From: Chryseobacterium sp. Leaf405 | GTDB lineage: Bacteria; Bacteroidota; Bacteroidia; Flavobacteriales; Weeksellaceae | Length of the DNA stretch: 64,000 nt | Reading direction: 5' to 3' | Assembly (NCBI RefSeq): GCF_001425355.1 | Contig: NZ_LMQN01000016.1 | Span: forward strand, 144,360 to 208,359 | Shown: positions 16,501 through 25,742 of the stretch, piece by piece | Numbering within the stretch: position 1 is the first letter of the stretch | Layout of the letters: every line of letters starts with the position of its first letter | Position numbers and translations under genes: made by a program | The notes under the pieces: generated by a model | Databases searched by the model: none | What the model saw: only the letters and a program-made list of their open reading frames with translations | What the model was told of the DNA's origin: nothing

Positions 16501-19101
16501 TTAATATGTCAAAGTAATTCCGGCTCCCCATCCCATTTCATTATCATAATTTCCGGAGACAGCTAACCATTTTTGTAGAATATATCGTAATCCTGTATTG
16601 AATTCTCCATCAGAATTTACACTGAAATTTCCTCTCAATCTTCTGGAAAGTGGTATATCTTCCCGACTAAATTCCAATAAAACTTTACCATTTTGGTCAA
16701 CACTTGCATCTGCTGTAATCAGCATTGGCAAAAGATATTGCATCCCAACGATAAATGCGCCCTGAGTTTTAGACGCTTTTTGCTGTCCGAACCAGGTTTT
16801 CTTTCCATAAAAACCCATTCCCATTTCATTTGCCATTTGCCTTTCCATAATTTCATGGTTTTTCTGAATTCTGAAACCCACATATGGTAAAGCCCATTGA
16901 AATTTTCCTAAAAATCTTCCAACTTTAAAATTTCCGTCAAAATGATTGAAATCCCAATTTGAATGGAATTCATTTGAATTCGCCCATCTCGGACCAAACA
17001 TGGTCATCGTTTCTGCATGAATTTTATTACTGTTAATATCCAGCATTGCCATGGAACTCACCATTCTATTGTCTTTCATGAAATCTTTCCAGGCTAATTT
17101 CCTGTTTGGAAGCTGTGGATTCGGTGCTGAATTTTCATAACTGAAAATCCTTCCCATTCCCGCCATCATGTGATACAGAATATGACAGTGGAAAAACCAG
17201 TCGCCATCCTGATTGGCAGCAAATTCTATCGTATTGGTTTCCATCGGCATTATATCAACAACATTTTTCAAGGGCGAATATTCTCCTTTTGAATTTATCA
17301 ATCTAAAATCGTGACCATGAAGGTGCATCGGATGCCGCATCATCGAATTATTATACATTGTAATTCTCAGAATTTCACCCTTTTTAACTAGAATTTTATC
17401 CGTTTCCGTAACTGTTTTATTATCCAGTGTCCAGAGGTAATGATTCATATTTCCTTCCAACGTAAACTTCATTTCCCGAACATTTTCTGTTGGAAGAATC
17501 GTTTTTTCAGGAGATTTTAAGATGTTGTAAGATAGCCTTTTGAAAGATTTTTCTTCCTTCATTTCCATTGCTGAATGATTAGAATGATCTTCTTTTTCAG
17601 AATCTTTGGTGGTAATTCCCATCATTTCATTGATATGTTTCGCGGTCATTTTTCGTTGACTATCAGGAAGTTCAGGATACATCACTTCATTCATGTCCAT
17701 CATTTGATTACTCATCGTCATGTTCATTGGTTTCATATTTCCGCTCATTTCCATCATTCCGTTCATCATTTTCATACCTTCAAAAAGTTTTAATCTGGGT
17801 AAATCCGGAGCCTCAATTTTTTCTCCCGACCCTAACCAAAGTGAGGCATGACCAATTCGGTCTTCTGAAGTGGCACGAAACTCAAAGCTTTTATTTTCCG
17901 GAATCGTAACTTCAATATCATACGTTTCTGAAACTCCGACAATCAATCGATCAACTTCCACAGAGACAACATCGTTTCCATCATTTCCTACCACTTTAAT
18001 TTTTCCACCTCCAAAATTCAGCCAAAAATAAGTGGAAGAACCGCCGTTGGCAACTCTCAGCCGAACTTTATCTCCCGCTTTTAAATTTGAATAATCAGAA
18101 CTTGGAAGTCCATTAATCAGAAACTTATCATAATACACATCGCTCACGTCCATTGCTTCCATCCTCTTCCATTCATTCAGTGCTTTCGTTCCGAAGTTTC
18201 CAGATTTTATAGCTTCCCAATAACTTTGAACTGCATTTTTCTTGATCGCATACCAATCTGTATTTGCCATATGAAGTCTTCTGGCAATCTGCATCGGATC
18301 ATCATCACTCCAATCTCCTAATAATACAGGAATTTCTTTGGTATAATTCACTTTTGGTTCGCCTTCTCTTTTATTGAAAACCAAAATACCGTTCATCCCA
18401 ATCTGCTCCTGCAAACCTTGGTGAGAATGATACCAATACGTTCCGTTTTGAGAAATTTTAAATTTATATAAATGTGTTTCTCCAGGTTTAACAGGTTTCG
18501 TAGTCAAATAAGGAACTCCGTCATGCTCATTCGGTAAAATCACGCCGTGCCAATGAAAACCTGTATTTTCTTTCAGCATATTATGAAGGTAAATCTCTGC
18601 GGTATCTCCTTCTGTGAAATATAAAGTGGGCGCCTGCAATTTGCCGTTTACAGCAATTGCTCTTCTGTTTTTACCTGTAAAATTAACGATCGTATCTTTT
18701 ACATATAAATCATAACGAACCGTTTTTCCTCCAAAACTTACTTTTCCGTTTTCTGAGTTTCTTTTTAAAACCGGATTTTGAGGTTTAGGTTCAGATTGAT
18801 TCTCAGTCTGAGTTTTAGAAACTAACGAAACTTGAGAATGATCTGTTTTTTTACCCTTAATTTTCTTCTCAACTGTAATCTTATTTTTATTTTCTGATTT
18901 TATTTCTGTCTTTAATGGAATCTTCATTTTAGATTTTATAACAACCGTTTTTTTCACCAGCGTCATCCCACATTTCGGACAATCCCCCGCTTTTGAGGAA
19001 ACTACTTCAGGATGCATCGGACAGGTAAAAATTGTTTTTGTCGTTTGTGAAAAGGTAGTAACAGAGAATAAAAGCATCAGAAATAATATTATTTTATTCA
19101 T
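16501..19101 (-). CDS. CopA-type multicopper oxidase with N-terminal metal-binding motif and C-terminal CopB-like domain
   Basis: An 866-residue exported protein (signal peptide to about residue 19). Residues 24-50 hold a heavy-metal-binding motif, CPMHP and CPKCGM. Residues about 120-640 are a three-domain cupredoxin laccase, with the copper ligands in HWHGV (183-187), WYHSH (223-227), HPMHLHGHDF and FFHCHILYHMMAGM. A Met/His-rich insert lies near residues 440-520, as in CopA/PcoA. The last 200 or so residues resemble the CopB/PcoB outer-membrane barrel and end in an aromatic residue (GITLTY). This suggests a fused periplasmic Cu(I) oxidase and outer-membrane copper protein. It is the last gene of a copper operon. 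Confidence 0.85.
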   Translation of the reverse strand: MNKIILFLMLLFSVTTFSQTTKTIFTCPMHPEVVSSKAGDCPKCGMTLVKKTVVIKSKMKIPLKTEIKSENKNKITVEKKIKGKKTDHSQVSLVSKTQTENQSEPKPQNPVLKRNSENGKVSFGGKTVRYDLYVKDTIVNFTGKNRRAIAVNGKLQAPTLYFTEGDTAEIYLHNMLKENTGFHWHGVILPNEHDGVPYLTTKPVKPGETHLYKFKISQNGTYWYHSHQGLQEQIGMNGILVFNKREGEPKVNYTKEIPVLLGDWSDDDPMQIARRLHMANTDWYAIKKNAVQSYWEAIKSGNFGTKALNEWKRMEAMDVSDVYYDKFLINGLPSSDYSNLKAGDKVRLRVANGGSSTYFWLNFGGGKIKVVGNDGNDVVSVEVDRLIVGVSETYDIEVTIPENKSFEFRATSEDRIGHASLWLGSGEKIEAPDLPRLKLFEGMKMMNGMMEMSGNMKPMNMTMSNQMMDMNEVMYPELPDSQRKMTAKHINEMMGITTKDSEKEDHSNHSAMEMKEEKSFKRLSYNILKSPEKTILPTENVREMKFTLEGNMNHYLWTLDNKTVTETDKILVKKGEILRITMYNNSMMRHPMHLHGHDFRLINSKGEYSPLKNVVDIMPMETNTIEFAANQDGDWFFHCHILYHMMAGMGRIFSYENSAPNPQLPNRKLAWKDFMKDNRMVSSMAMLDINSNKIHAETMTMFGPRWANSNEFHSNWDFNHFDGNFKVGRFLGKFQWALPYVGFRIQKNHEIMERQMANEMGMGFYGKKTWFGQQKASKTQGAFIVGMQYLLPMLITADASVDQNGKVLLEFSREDIPLSRRLRGNFSVNSDGEFNTGLRYILQKWLAVSGNYDNEMGWGAGITLTY

Positions 19102-19183
19102 AATATTTCACACTTTTAAAAGCTGTATAGTTTAAATTTAGCTTAAACTATACAACTCATTATATTTAAATAAAATAAGAAGA

Positions 19184-19657
19184 TTAATTAATGGTAGAGT
19201 TTACATTCCCACAGGTAAGCATAGATTTTCCATAGTACGGGTTTGCAATCTGTTTTTCGTCGCTCAGCCAACTTCCGTCAGCCATCGGACAATACTGAAC
19301 GTACACAGGTTTTTCTGAAAGCTTAAATTCTTTCGTTAAAGCAATCATATTATCAGAAAGATTGAAAAAAGTTTCTCTCTGAGATGCAATATTTCTAGCA
19401 TCAGAAATTACCGTTGCATCTTTTTTTAGCATTGTGAGATTACCTTCAGAAATTATTTTATAATCGACTGCGGAAGCCGTTTTAATAAATTCTGTTGCGG
19501 CTTTTGAAGTTTTGTCGGCATCATCTGAAGCTAAAGCAGATTTTATCGCAATATAATTTTGATACAATTTCGTAACCTGAGCATCTTTTTTAGATTGTGC
19601 CGAAATTGAAATGATTGAAAATAAAGAAAATACTGCTGTAATGATATATTTTTTCAT
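19184..19657 (-). CDS. DUF3347 exported protein
   Basis: A 157-residue protein with a signal peptide (MKKYIITAVFSLFSIISISAQ). DUF3347 features: the early helical LYQNYIAIKSALASDDADK segment and the C-terminal VQYCPMADGSWLSDEKQIANPYYGKSMLTCG block, whose CPM and CG motifs and NPYYG resemble the C-terminal part of CusB-type efflux adaptors that carry this domain. It is expected in the periplasm and possibly binds copper through the Cys and Met residues (inference). It lies 82 bases upstream of the multicopper oxidase gene and downstream of the HYC_CC_PP protein gene, supporting a role in copper handling. Confidence 0.85.
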   Translation of the reverse strand: MKKYIITAVFSLFSIISISAQSKKDAQVTKLYQNYIAIKSALASDDADKTSKAATEFIKTASAVDYKIISEGNLTMLKKDATVISDARNIASQRETFFNLSDNMIALTKEFKLSEKPVYVQYCPMADGSWLSDEKQIANPYYGKSMLTCGNVNSTIN

Positions 19658-19765
19658 TGTTTTAAATTTTAGAATTATTTTTTAAGAATAGATTGTTAAA
19701 AATATCGCACAATGCGACAAATAGTGACTTTCGTAATGATTTAAAAATCAAACGACTGACGAATT

Positions 19766-20143
19766 CTAAATTCTAAAATTACAATGATTGATAAAGATTG
19801 GAACCGACCAAATTTCAGGCGGTGCATCAATCTGAACCTGAGTAAATTTGGTAACTGAAAAAGATCGATCAACAAAGAAAAAATCGTTATACTGAACTTC
19901 CTGAATCTGCTTTAAAAAGTCAATTTTAAGAAAATCTGATTTTTGGGAATCATCAACTTTTACAATTTTCAATTCTGTTTTACAGCAGTCTTTTTTAGTT
20001 TTTACACCACATTTGCTGCATACATCATCAACTTTCTGACTGATAGAAGCCAATTCTTTCATGCAATAATGAACGCTGAAAACCGCCCCGGAAGAAAATC
20101 CGAAGTAGAAAACAGAGAATAATATGGCAAGAATCTTTTTCAT
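19766..20143 (-). CDS. HYC_CC_PP-family small Cys-rich exported protein
   Basis: A 125-residue protein with a signal peptide. It contains VHYCMKEL, then CSKCGVKTKKDCCKTE, that is the HYC and CC motifs of the HYC_CC_PP family; near the C-terminus, APPEIWSVPIFINHCNF supplies the PP motif. The family is known from Bacteroidota and is commonly near copper and other heavy-metal genes. The cysteines could bind metal in the periplasm, but no experiment is known to me. It heads the operon 19.8 to 16.5 kb, and a perfect -7 box ends just six bases upstream of its ATG. Confidence 0.82.
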   Translation of the reverse strand: MKKILAILFSVFYFGFSSGAVFSVHYCMKELASISQKVDDVCSKCGVKTKKDCCKTELKIVKVDDSQKSDFLKIDFLKQIQEVQYNDFFFVDRSFSVTKFTQVQIDAPPEIWSVPIFINHCNFRI

Positions 20144-20148
20144 TGAGA

Positions 20149-20156
20149 CAAAGGTA
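20149..20156 (-). promoter_or_regulatory. -7 element of the copper operon
   Basis: On the minus strand the sequence reads TACCTTTG, an exact match. It ends six bases from the ATG at 20143, so the mRNA may be leaderless or nearly so. No -33 element is visible, which fits a promoter that needs an activator. Confidence 0.5.
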
Positions 20157-20218
20157 AAAATATCTTTTATATGATTGTTATAGAATTGTGTAATGTTGTT
20201 ATAAAATTTGGAAAAGAA

Positions 20219-20245
20219 AAACGCCTGAGAAATTTTCAGACGTTT
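20219..20245 (-). terminator. Terminator of the TonB-dependent receptor gene
   Basis: AAACG(C)CTGA pairs with TCAGACGTTT; the minus-strand reading ends in a T-rich tract after the receptor stop codon at 20289. Confidence 0.6.
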
Positions 20246-20288
20246 GTATTTTATTTTAGGAGAGATTTAACTATCTATTATTTGGAAC

Positions 20289-22505
20289 CTATTTAATCTT
20301 AAATTCAAGTTTCACATTAAAGAAACGTCCTGTCAGACGAACCGGAACCGGATACATTAGATTGGTGTTAGCATCTGTAATCCATTGATTGGCAACCGTA
20401 TTTCTGATGTTGAATGCATTAAAAACCTGAACACCCAAAGTTAATTCTTCAAAGTTACCCCAGAAACCGTATGTTTTTTTATTTTCTTTCCTATCTATGA
20501 ATACTTTTGAAAGTCCTAAGTCAACTCTTTTGTAAGAAGGTAACTTTCTCTGATATTGATAAGGATCTGTAAGAACCGGCGCTCCTGTCGGCAGCCCCAT
20601 TGCGTAGGTTAGTGTTAAATTCACACGCATTGACGGGAATTTAGGCATATAGTCCTGATAGAACATTGCAAATCTAAACCTCTGATCTGTCGGTCTCGGA
20701 ATGTCTCCCTGTCCATCAATATTTTCATACACTCTGGCGTAACTCGCAGATAACCAAGAATCGACACCCGGAACGAATTCCCCGAATAATCTTGTATCAA
20801 TCCCGTAAGCATACCCTGTAGCATTATTTTTTCCTGTGTAACGAATTCTAACATTATCCATATAATATGGAATAATATTATCCATTTTCTTGTAATAAAG
20901 CTCTGTTGTTAATTTAAACGGTCTGTCATCAAAATAAAATTCATAATCATTAGCCAAAATCGCCTGAATAGATCTCTGTGATTTTATATTGTTGTTGAAA
21001 TTTCCGTCTAAGTCTTTGATTTCCTTATAAAAAGGAGCCTGATAATACACCCCTCCGGAAAGTCTGAATAACATATCTGTATCCCAATCCGGCTTGATGG
21101 CGAACTGAGCCCTCGGAGAGAAAATCGTTTCATTATTAAAGCTCCAATGAGAAACCCTTGCGCCTGCATTTACAAAAACTTTATTGTCACCCCATAAAAA
21201 CTTCTGCGAATACTGTGCATAAGCAGACATCCTTGTAGGTTCAATCTGATTTTTTCCTGCAATATTATACATTAATTTTAAATCTCCAGGGCTTCTTGGA
21301 TCAATAAATTCTTCATGTGGAAGGCTATATCCTGCAGAATCTACCAATCTCCATTCATTGGTAAGGTCTCTGAGATTTTCTTTTTCATATTTAAAACCAA
21401 CTTCAATATCCGTGTTTACATTGGGAGAAAAACGCGTTCTGAATTGAGTTCCGTATGTTTTTACAAACAAATCATTTCGTGCATGTTCTATTTGCCCGCC
21501 CACGTCATAAGATGTAACCGGAGTACCCGTTATAGGATCAAAAGTCTGTAAAATATAGGCTGAAGCGATAGAATAATATTCTCTTTCACGGTTTTGATAA
21601 GCAAAAGCATCCAATGTAAATCTCCATTTGTCTGAAGGTTTATAGTTGATGGAAGCTGTACCCATCATATTTTTATACTTATCATCTTCACGACCTGCAT
21701 AATTTACAGTAAGGTTAATCGGCTGTTGTAAAGAACCAAAATCGATACTTCTTTCTCTTGGAATCATCTCGTAATCATTCTTAGAATAATATCCTATAAA
21801 TGAAACGGTCAATTTGGGGCTAAAGTGATAATTAAGATACGTCTGAAAATCCATATACTTGGGATTAAAATCGGTATCTTCTTTTAAAGTGTTTAAAACA
21901 AGGTTTGTATTTCTGTATCTTCCTGAAAATAAAGCCGTAAACTTTTTATTACCATCACTGTCTTTTCCAGCTCCGAAACCCGTAGTTAATCTTCCTCCGA
22001 TTAAACTCGCCTCACCGGAAACTTCAAATTTTTCCGGTTCACGGTAATAAATATTTAAAGCAGAAGACATTTTATCACCATATCTCGGTTCAAAACCTCC
22101 CGCGGAGAAATTCACTGTTGAAACCATATCAGGATTGATGATACTTAAACCTTCCTGCTGAGAATTTCTGATTAGGAAAGGTCTGTAAATTTCAATATCA
22201 TTAATATAGATAAGATTCTCATCATAGTTTCCACCACGAACCATATATTGTGAAGAAAGTTCCGTATTGGAATTTACAGACGGTAAAGTCTTGATAATCC
22301 CTTCTATACCTCCGGAAATACTTGCTACATTTTGAGCATCTTTCGCTGAAATTTTTACAGTGGTAAGGTCGGTGGTTTTTCCTGTTACCTTTTTCTGGAA
22401 TACAATTTCCTCAATATCATTGGTTTTTACAGTATCCTTTTTTCTTACTTGAGAGAATACTAAAACGGGAACCATAAGGCTCAATGGTAAAACTAGTTTT
22501 TTCAA
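20289..22505 (-). CDS. TonB-dependent outer-membrane receptor
   Basis: A 738-residue outer-membrane protein with a signal peptide (MKKLVLPLSLMVPVLVFSQ). The plug domain spans about residues 45-170 (TVKISAKDAQNVASISGG, KTLPSVNSNTELSSQYMVRG, NPDMVSTVNFSAGGFEPRYGD). The rest is a beta-barrel with alternating aromatic strands, ending in FNVKLEFKIK. It has no carboxypeptidase-like N-terminal repeat and no SusD partner beside it, so it is unlikely to be a SusC-type glycan importer. The ligand is unknown; adjacency to the copper operon (150 bases, same strand, but each with its own signals) makes metal or metallophore uptake possible, not more. Confidence 0.9.
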   Translation of the reverse strand: MKKLVLPLSLMVPVLVFSQVRKKDTVKTNDIEEIVFQKKVTGKTTDLTTVKISAKDAQNVASISGGIEGIIKTLPSVNSNTELSSQYMVRGGNYDENLIYINDIEIYRPFLIRNSQQEGLSIINPDMVSTVNFSAGGFEPRYGDKMSSALNIYYREPEKFEVSGEASLIGGRLTTGFGAGKDSDGNKKFTALFSGRYRNTNLVLNTLKEDTDFNPKYMDFQTYLNYHFSPKLTVSFIGYYSKNDYEMIPRERSIDFGSLQQPINLTVNYAGREDDKYKNMMGTASINYKPSDKWRFTLDAFAYQNREREYYSIASAYILQTFDPITGTPVTSYDVGGQIEHARNDLFVKTYGTQFRTRFSPNVNTDIEVGFKYEKENLRDLTNEWRLVDSAGYSLPHEEFIDPRSPGDLKLMYNIAGKNQIEPTRMSAYAQYSQKFLWGDNKVFVNAGARVSHWSFNNETIFSPRAQFAIKPDWDTDMLFRLSGGVYYQAPFYKEIKDLDGNFNNNIKSQRSIQAILANDYEFYFDDRPFKLTTELYYKKMDNIIPYYMDNVRIRYTGKNNATGYAYGIDTRLFGEFVPGVDSWLSASYARVYENIDGQGDIPRPTDQRFRFAMFYQDYMPKFPSMRVNLTLTYAMGLPTGAPVLTDPYQYQRKLPSYKRVDLGLSKVFIDRKENKKTYGFWGNFEELTLGVQVFNAFNIRNTVANQWITDANTNLMYPVPVRLTGRFFNVKLEFKIK

Positions 22506-22671
22506 AAGAAATGCTTTAAAATTTCAAACGTGAATATATACAATTTATTTTAACTTATTTAAACTTTATTTAACATTTAAAACAGAATTATAATTACTTT
22601 GAAATCCTTTATTATTAAGGACTTCAGATTTTTCCGTTTAAAGTTGAAAATTTAAATAAATCCTTAAATTA

Positions 22672-23481
22672 TTATAAAATTGCTTCTCTAACTCTTGTTA
22701 GTTTCTGTAATAAATCTTCTAAAAGATCTAATCTCAACATATTTGCTCCGTCAGATAAAGCTGTTTCTGGAGTTGGATGCGTTTCTATAAAAATTCCATC
22801 GGCACCCACTGCAATTCCAGCTTTTGCAACTGTTTCAATTAGTTCTGGTCTTCCGCCAGTCACACCAGAACTTTGGTTTGGCTGTTGTAAAGAATGTGTA
22901 ACATCCAGAATTACAGGCGCATATTCTCTCATGGTAGGAATTCCTCTATAATCAACAACTAAATCGGTATATCCAAAAGAATTTCCTCTTTCGATGATGG
23001 CAACTCTCGGATTATCAGAGTCTGTAACTTTCTGAACGGCAAATTTCATTGATTCCGGAGAAAGGAACTGTCCTTTTTTTAATGAAACACATTTTCCCGT
23101 TTTTGCAGCAGCAATCAAAAGATCTGTCTGGCGAACCAAAAATGCTGGAATCTGTAGAACATCAACATATTGCGCAGCCAAAGCAGCATGATCATTTTCG
23201 TGAATATCTGTTGTTGTCGGAATATTAAAAGTTTCACCAACTTTTTTAAGAATTTCTAAAGATTTTTCTTCGCCGATCGTTGTAAAAGAATCTACCCTAC
23301 TTCTATTGGCTTTTTTGAAACTTCCTTTGAAAATGTATGGAATATTATATTTATTTGTCAGCTCAACAACCTTTTCGGCAATTCTAAGTGCCATATCTTC
23401 GCCCTCAATGATACAAGGTCCGGCAATTAAGAAAAAGTTTTTTGAATCTTTGTGATGAATATTATCTAAATACTGAATCAT
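22672..23481 (-). CDS. kdsA: 3-deoxy-8-phosphooctulonate synthase
   Basis: A 269-residue enzyme of the KDO8P/DAHP synthase family. Recognisable blocks are FFLIAGPCIIEGEDMALR, FKGSFKKANRSRVDSF, TTDIHENDHAA, DVLQIPAFLVRQTDLL, RGNSFGYTDLVVDYRG and VLDVTHSLQQPN, which build the phosphoenolpyruvate and arabinose-5-phosphate site. It makes KDO-8-phosphate for the inner core of lipopolysaccharide. An Asn in FKGSFKKANR marks the metal-independent type. The partner kdsB is at 40661, so the CMP-KDO genes are scattered. It is the upstream neighbour of the TonB receptor gene on the same strand. Confidence 0.96.
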   Translation of the reverse strand: MIQYLDNIHHKDSKNFFLIAGPCIIEGEDMALRIAEKVVELTNKYNIPYIFKGSFKKANRSRVDSFTTIGEEKSLEILKKVGETFNIPTTTDIHENDHAALAAQYVDVLQIPAFLVRQTDLLIAAAKTGKCVSLKKGQFLSPESMKFAVQKVTDSDNPRVAIIERGNSFGYTDLVVDYRGIPTMREYAPVILDVTHSLQQPNQSSGVTGGRPELIETVAKAGIAVGADGIFIETHPTPETALSDGANMLRLDLLEDLLQKLTRVREAIL

Positions 23482-23595
23482 TTTATTTTTAATTAAAAAG
23501 TTCAGTAAAAATAATGATAAAGTTCGGTAATGTGAAATTATTTATCTGCTTTGATTGCTATGATAATGATAGTTGTTGTCTTTAACATTATATTT

Positions 23596-24120
23596 CTAAA
23601 ACTTCTTTAAAATCTTTTCAAAAGTATTGATATTCCTGCTTGTCAACTGATCTTTTAGGCTTTTTTTACCTAAAATTTTCCCGAAAGTAGAATCCAAAGT
23701 ATTTCCTTTGGGAATTTGCCAATAGAAAATATTATTCACAATTTTAGCGTATTCATTTTCAGTTTTTGAAGCGTTTTCGAATTCCTGCATTAAAATTTTC
23801 TCAATTCCATCATTTCCTACAAAAGTATAGGAATGAAGATCATCATTCTTTTCGAAAGGATTTCCGTTCCAGATGTTTTCTATTTCTTCCTGAGATTTGA
23901 TAAATAAAAATGCTTCATAAGAAAAATGATCCGACATTGCCTTCTCAAGAATTCTTTTTAATTCATCTGCAGTTTTGTCTGATAAAAAAATAATATTCCC
24001 AGAAGCCAAAATTGAAACTACATTTTCCATGCCTGCCTCTTTGAAAACCTGACAGACTTCCGCCATTTTCATATTAGTTCCTTTTACGTTGACGCCTCGA
24101 AGAAAAGCACAGTATTTCAT
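23596..24120 (-). CDS. DUF1697 domain protein
   Basis: A 174-residue cytosolic protein spanning the whole DUF1697 family. Typical elements are the start MKYCAFLRGVNVKGTNMKMAE, ILASGNIIFLS, FLFIKSQEEIENIWNGNPF and the C-terminal NTLDSTFGKILGK segment. No reaction is known for the family. It starts 41 bases after the GT-C-type membrane protein gene upstream and may be on that transcript. There is no signal peptide or membrane helix. Confidence 0.88.
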   Translation of the reverse strand: MKYCAFLRGVNVKGTNMKMAEVCQVFKEAGMENVVSILASGNIIFLSDKTADELKRILEKAMSDHFSYEAFLFIKSQEEIENIWNGNPFEKNDDLHSYTFVGNDGIEKILMQEFENASKTENEYAKIVNNIFYWQIPKGNTLDSTFGKILGKKSLKDQLTSRNINTFEKILKKF

Positions 24121-24160
24121 AGTTTAGGTTTTAGGAATTAAGGGTTCGGTTTAAAAATAT

Positions 24161-25648
24161 TCAATCAATTCTTTCGTACAAATTATAATCTGTTCCGGAA
24201 GGTTTTAAAATATAGATTTTCTCTAAAATTTTGTTATCACTTTTCAAATGATCTTTCACACGGAATTCTTTTAATAATCTATAATGAACTTTGAAATATT
24301 CCGCATCTTTTCTTTGGTGCAGATCGTCGTAAGAAAGAAGATATTTCGGTTTTCTTTTCTTCACAGTATTAATCCAGAAATTCGGTTTATCTTTTTTGAT
24401 TTCTTCCTGAACTTCTTTATCAACCAAACCAACTTCATCAATGGTTTTTAATCCTGAAAAATAAGGAACGTAACCTGCAGGCTCCAATAAAATCCATTGG
24501 TTTTTATCTTTTTCATATTGACCTAAAAATACCCCAATTGTTCTTCTGTAATTCCATTCTCCGTTTCCTGTTGCAATGGAATGTATGGTTTGAAATGCTA
24601 ACATCGGGATGATATAAATTACAATTAATAATGACAGCCAAAGGTTTCTTTTAACTTTCTGTTCCAGAATAAAAATTAAAACAGGAACGAACAATAAGAT
24701 TTGAGGAACCCAGTAATACCAATCAAAAAGACTTTTTTGTGAAAGAAAAATCAATTGTTTCACCCATCCAAAGATAAAGATCATCCATAGAAAACGGTTT
24801 CTACTTTCTCTTTGTCTGATTAAATAAATAAAACATAATAATTCAAAAATCAAAAGAAGAATTGTCAATGGATTAAAATCTCCCGGAAGTTTCAGCATTC
24901 CCCAGAAATTACCGAAGTTCAGTTTGAAATAATCTAAATTCTGAGCAAAAGTAAATGGTTTATCATACGCTAATTTCTTAGCAACAATGGTATTATTTAC
25001 AATTTCACCAAAATAAAACCAATTGAAAGCGACTGCTGCGGAAACGCCTAAAATTCCACCTAAAATATAATTCCATCGGATTTTTTTATTCCAGATTATA
25101 TCAACCAAAAATACAGTTCCCAAAAAAATGACCGTATCAATTCGGGTAAATAAAATTAAAATCGGAAAAATAATTAAAGCCCATTTTTTATTTTTATTGA
25201 ATCCATAATAAAGCAGGGACATTTCCAGAAGGAAAAGAATTCCGTATTCCATTCCGAGAATAGAAATTTTTATCGCTGGAGGAAGAATTCCGACTAAAAA
25301 TATAAAGATGGCTTTGTGCCAGACTTTTTTCAGAACCAAATGTGAAAGCAGTAAGCTTCCTATGGTGAAAAGTATAGAATTGAAAATAAGAATCGGGGTA
25401 ATGAAATTTTCTTTCCCGAAAATCAGATTAAAAATATAGGAAACAAAAACATAAAGATGTGTTGTAGATGCAGAAATTTTGGTGTTTCCATTAAATCCGA
25501 TAACACCATAATCTAAAAGGTTTTGCGCTACTCTCCAGGTAATAAATGCATCTTCCTGAATGTAATGGGTAAGTAAAAAAATGAGCTTGAAAACAACTGT
25601 AAATAATACAGCGTACATTGGGATTTTTTGATTTTCTTTCTTGATCAT
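24161..25648 (-). CDS. Multi-pass membrane protein, GT-C glycosyltransferase-like
   Basis: A 495-residue inner-membrane protein with about ten hydrophobic helices up to residue 355 and a soluble C-terminal part of about 135 residues. The first periplasmic loop holds QEDAFITWRVAQNLLDYG, followed by GFNGNTKISASTTHLY; the pattern of an acidic D-A-F-I-x-x-R pair followed by a G-x-x-x-x-x-S-x-T-x-x-L loop is that of lipid-phosphosugar-dependent GT-C glycosyltransferases. It would transfer sugar from a polyprenyl-phosphate carrier on the periplasmic side. The acceptor is unknown. The next gene upstream encodes another large GT-C-like protein (DUF2723). Confidence 0.65.
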   Translation of the reverse strand: MIKKENQKIPMYAVLFTVVFKLIFLLTHYIQEDAFITWRVAQNLLDYGVIGFNGNTKISASTTHLYVFVSYIFNLIFGKENFITPILIFNSILFTIGSLLLSHLVLKKVWHKAIFIFLVGILPPAIKISILGMEYGILFLLEMSLLYYGFNKNKKWALIIFPILILFTRIDTVIFLGTVFLVDIIWNKKIRWNYILGGILGVSAAVAFNWFYFGEIVNNTIVAKKLAYDKPFTFAQNLDYFKLNFGNFWGMLKLPGDFNPLTILLLIFELLCFIYLIRQRESRNRFLWMIFIFGWVKQLIFLSQKSLFDWYYWVPQILLFVPVLIFILEQKVKRNLWLSLLIVIYIIPMLAFQTIHSIATGNGEWNYRRTIGVFLGQYEKDKNQWILLEPAGYVPYFSGLKTIDEVGLVDKEVQEEIKKDKPNFWINTVKKRKPKYLLSYDDLHQRKDAEYFKVHYRLLKEFRVKDHLKSDNKILEKIYILKPSGTDYNLYERID

Positions 25649-25707
25649 TGTGCTTCTTTAGTTTCGCAAATATAATTCATAAATTTTTGAAACCAAATAG
25701 AAATAAA

Positions 25708-25731
25708 AAAACGGAACCGAAGTTCCGTTTT
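25708..25731 (-). terminator. Terminator of the DUF2723 gene
   Basis: AAAACGGAAC / GTTCCGTTTT stem with loop CGAA, followed on the minus strand by a T-rich tract. Confidence 0.88.
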
Positions 25732-25742
25732 AAATTTTGTTA

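Noticed and set aside
17575..17793. Plus-strand frame of 72 residues that is very rich in His and Phe
   Set aside because: It is antisense to the Met-rich insert of the multicopper oxidase; ATG codons read as CAT on the other strand give the His-rich look. No start signal or family match.
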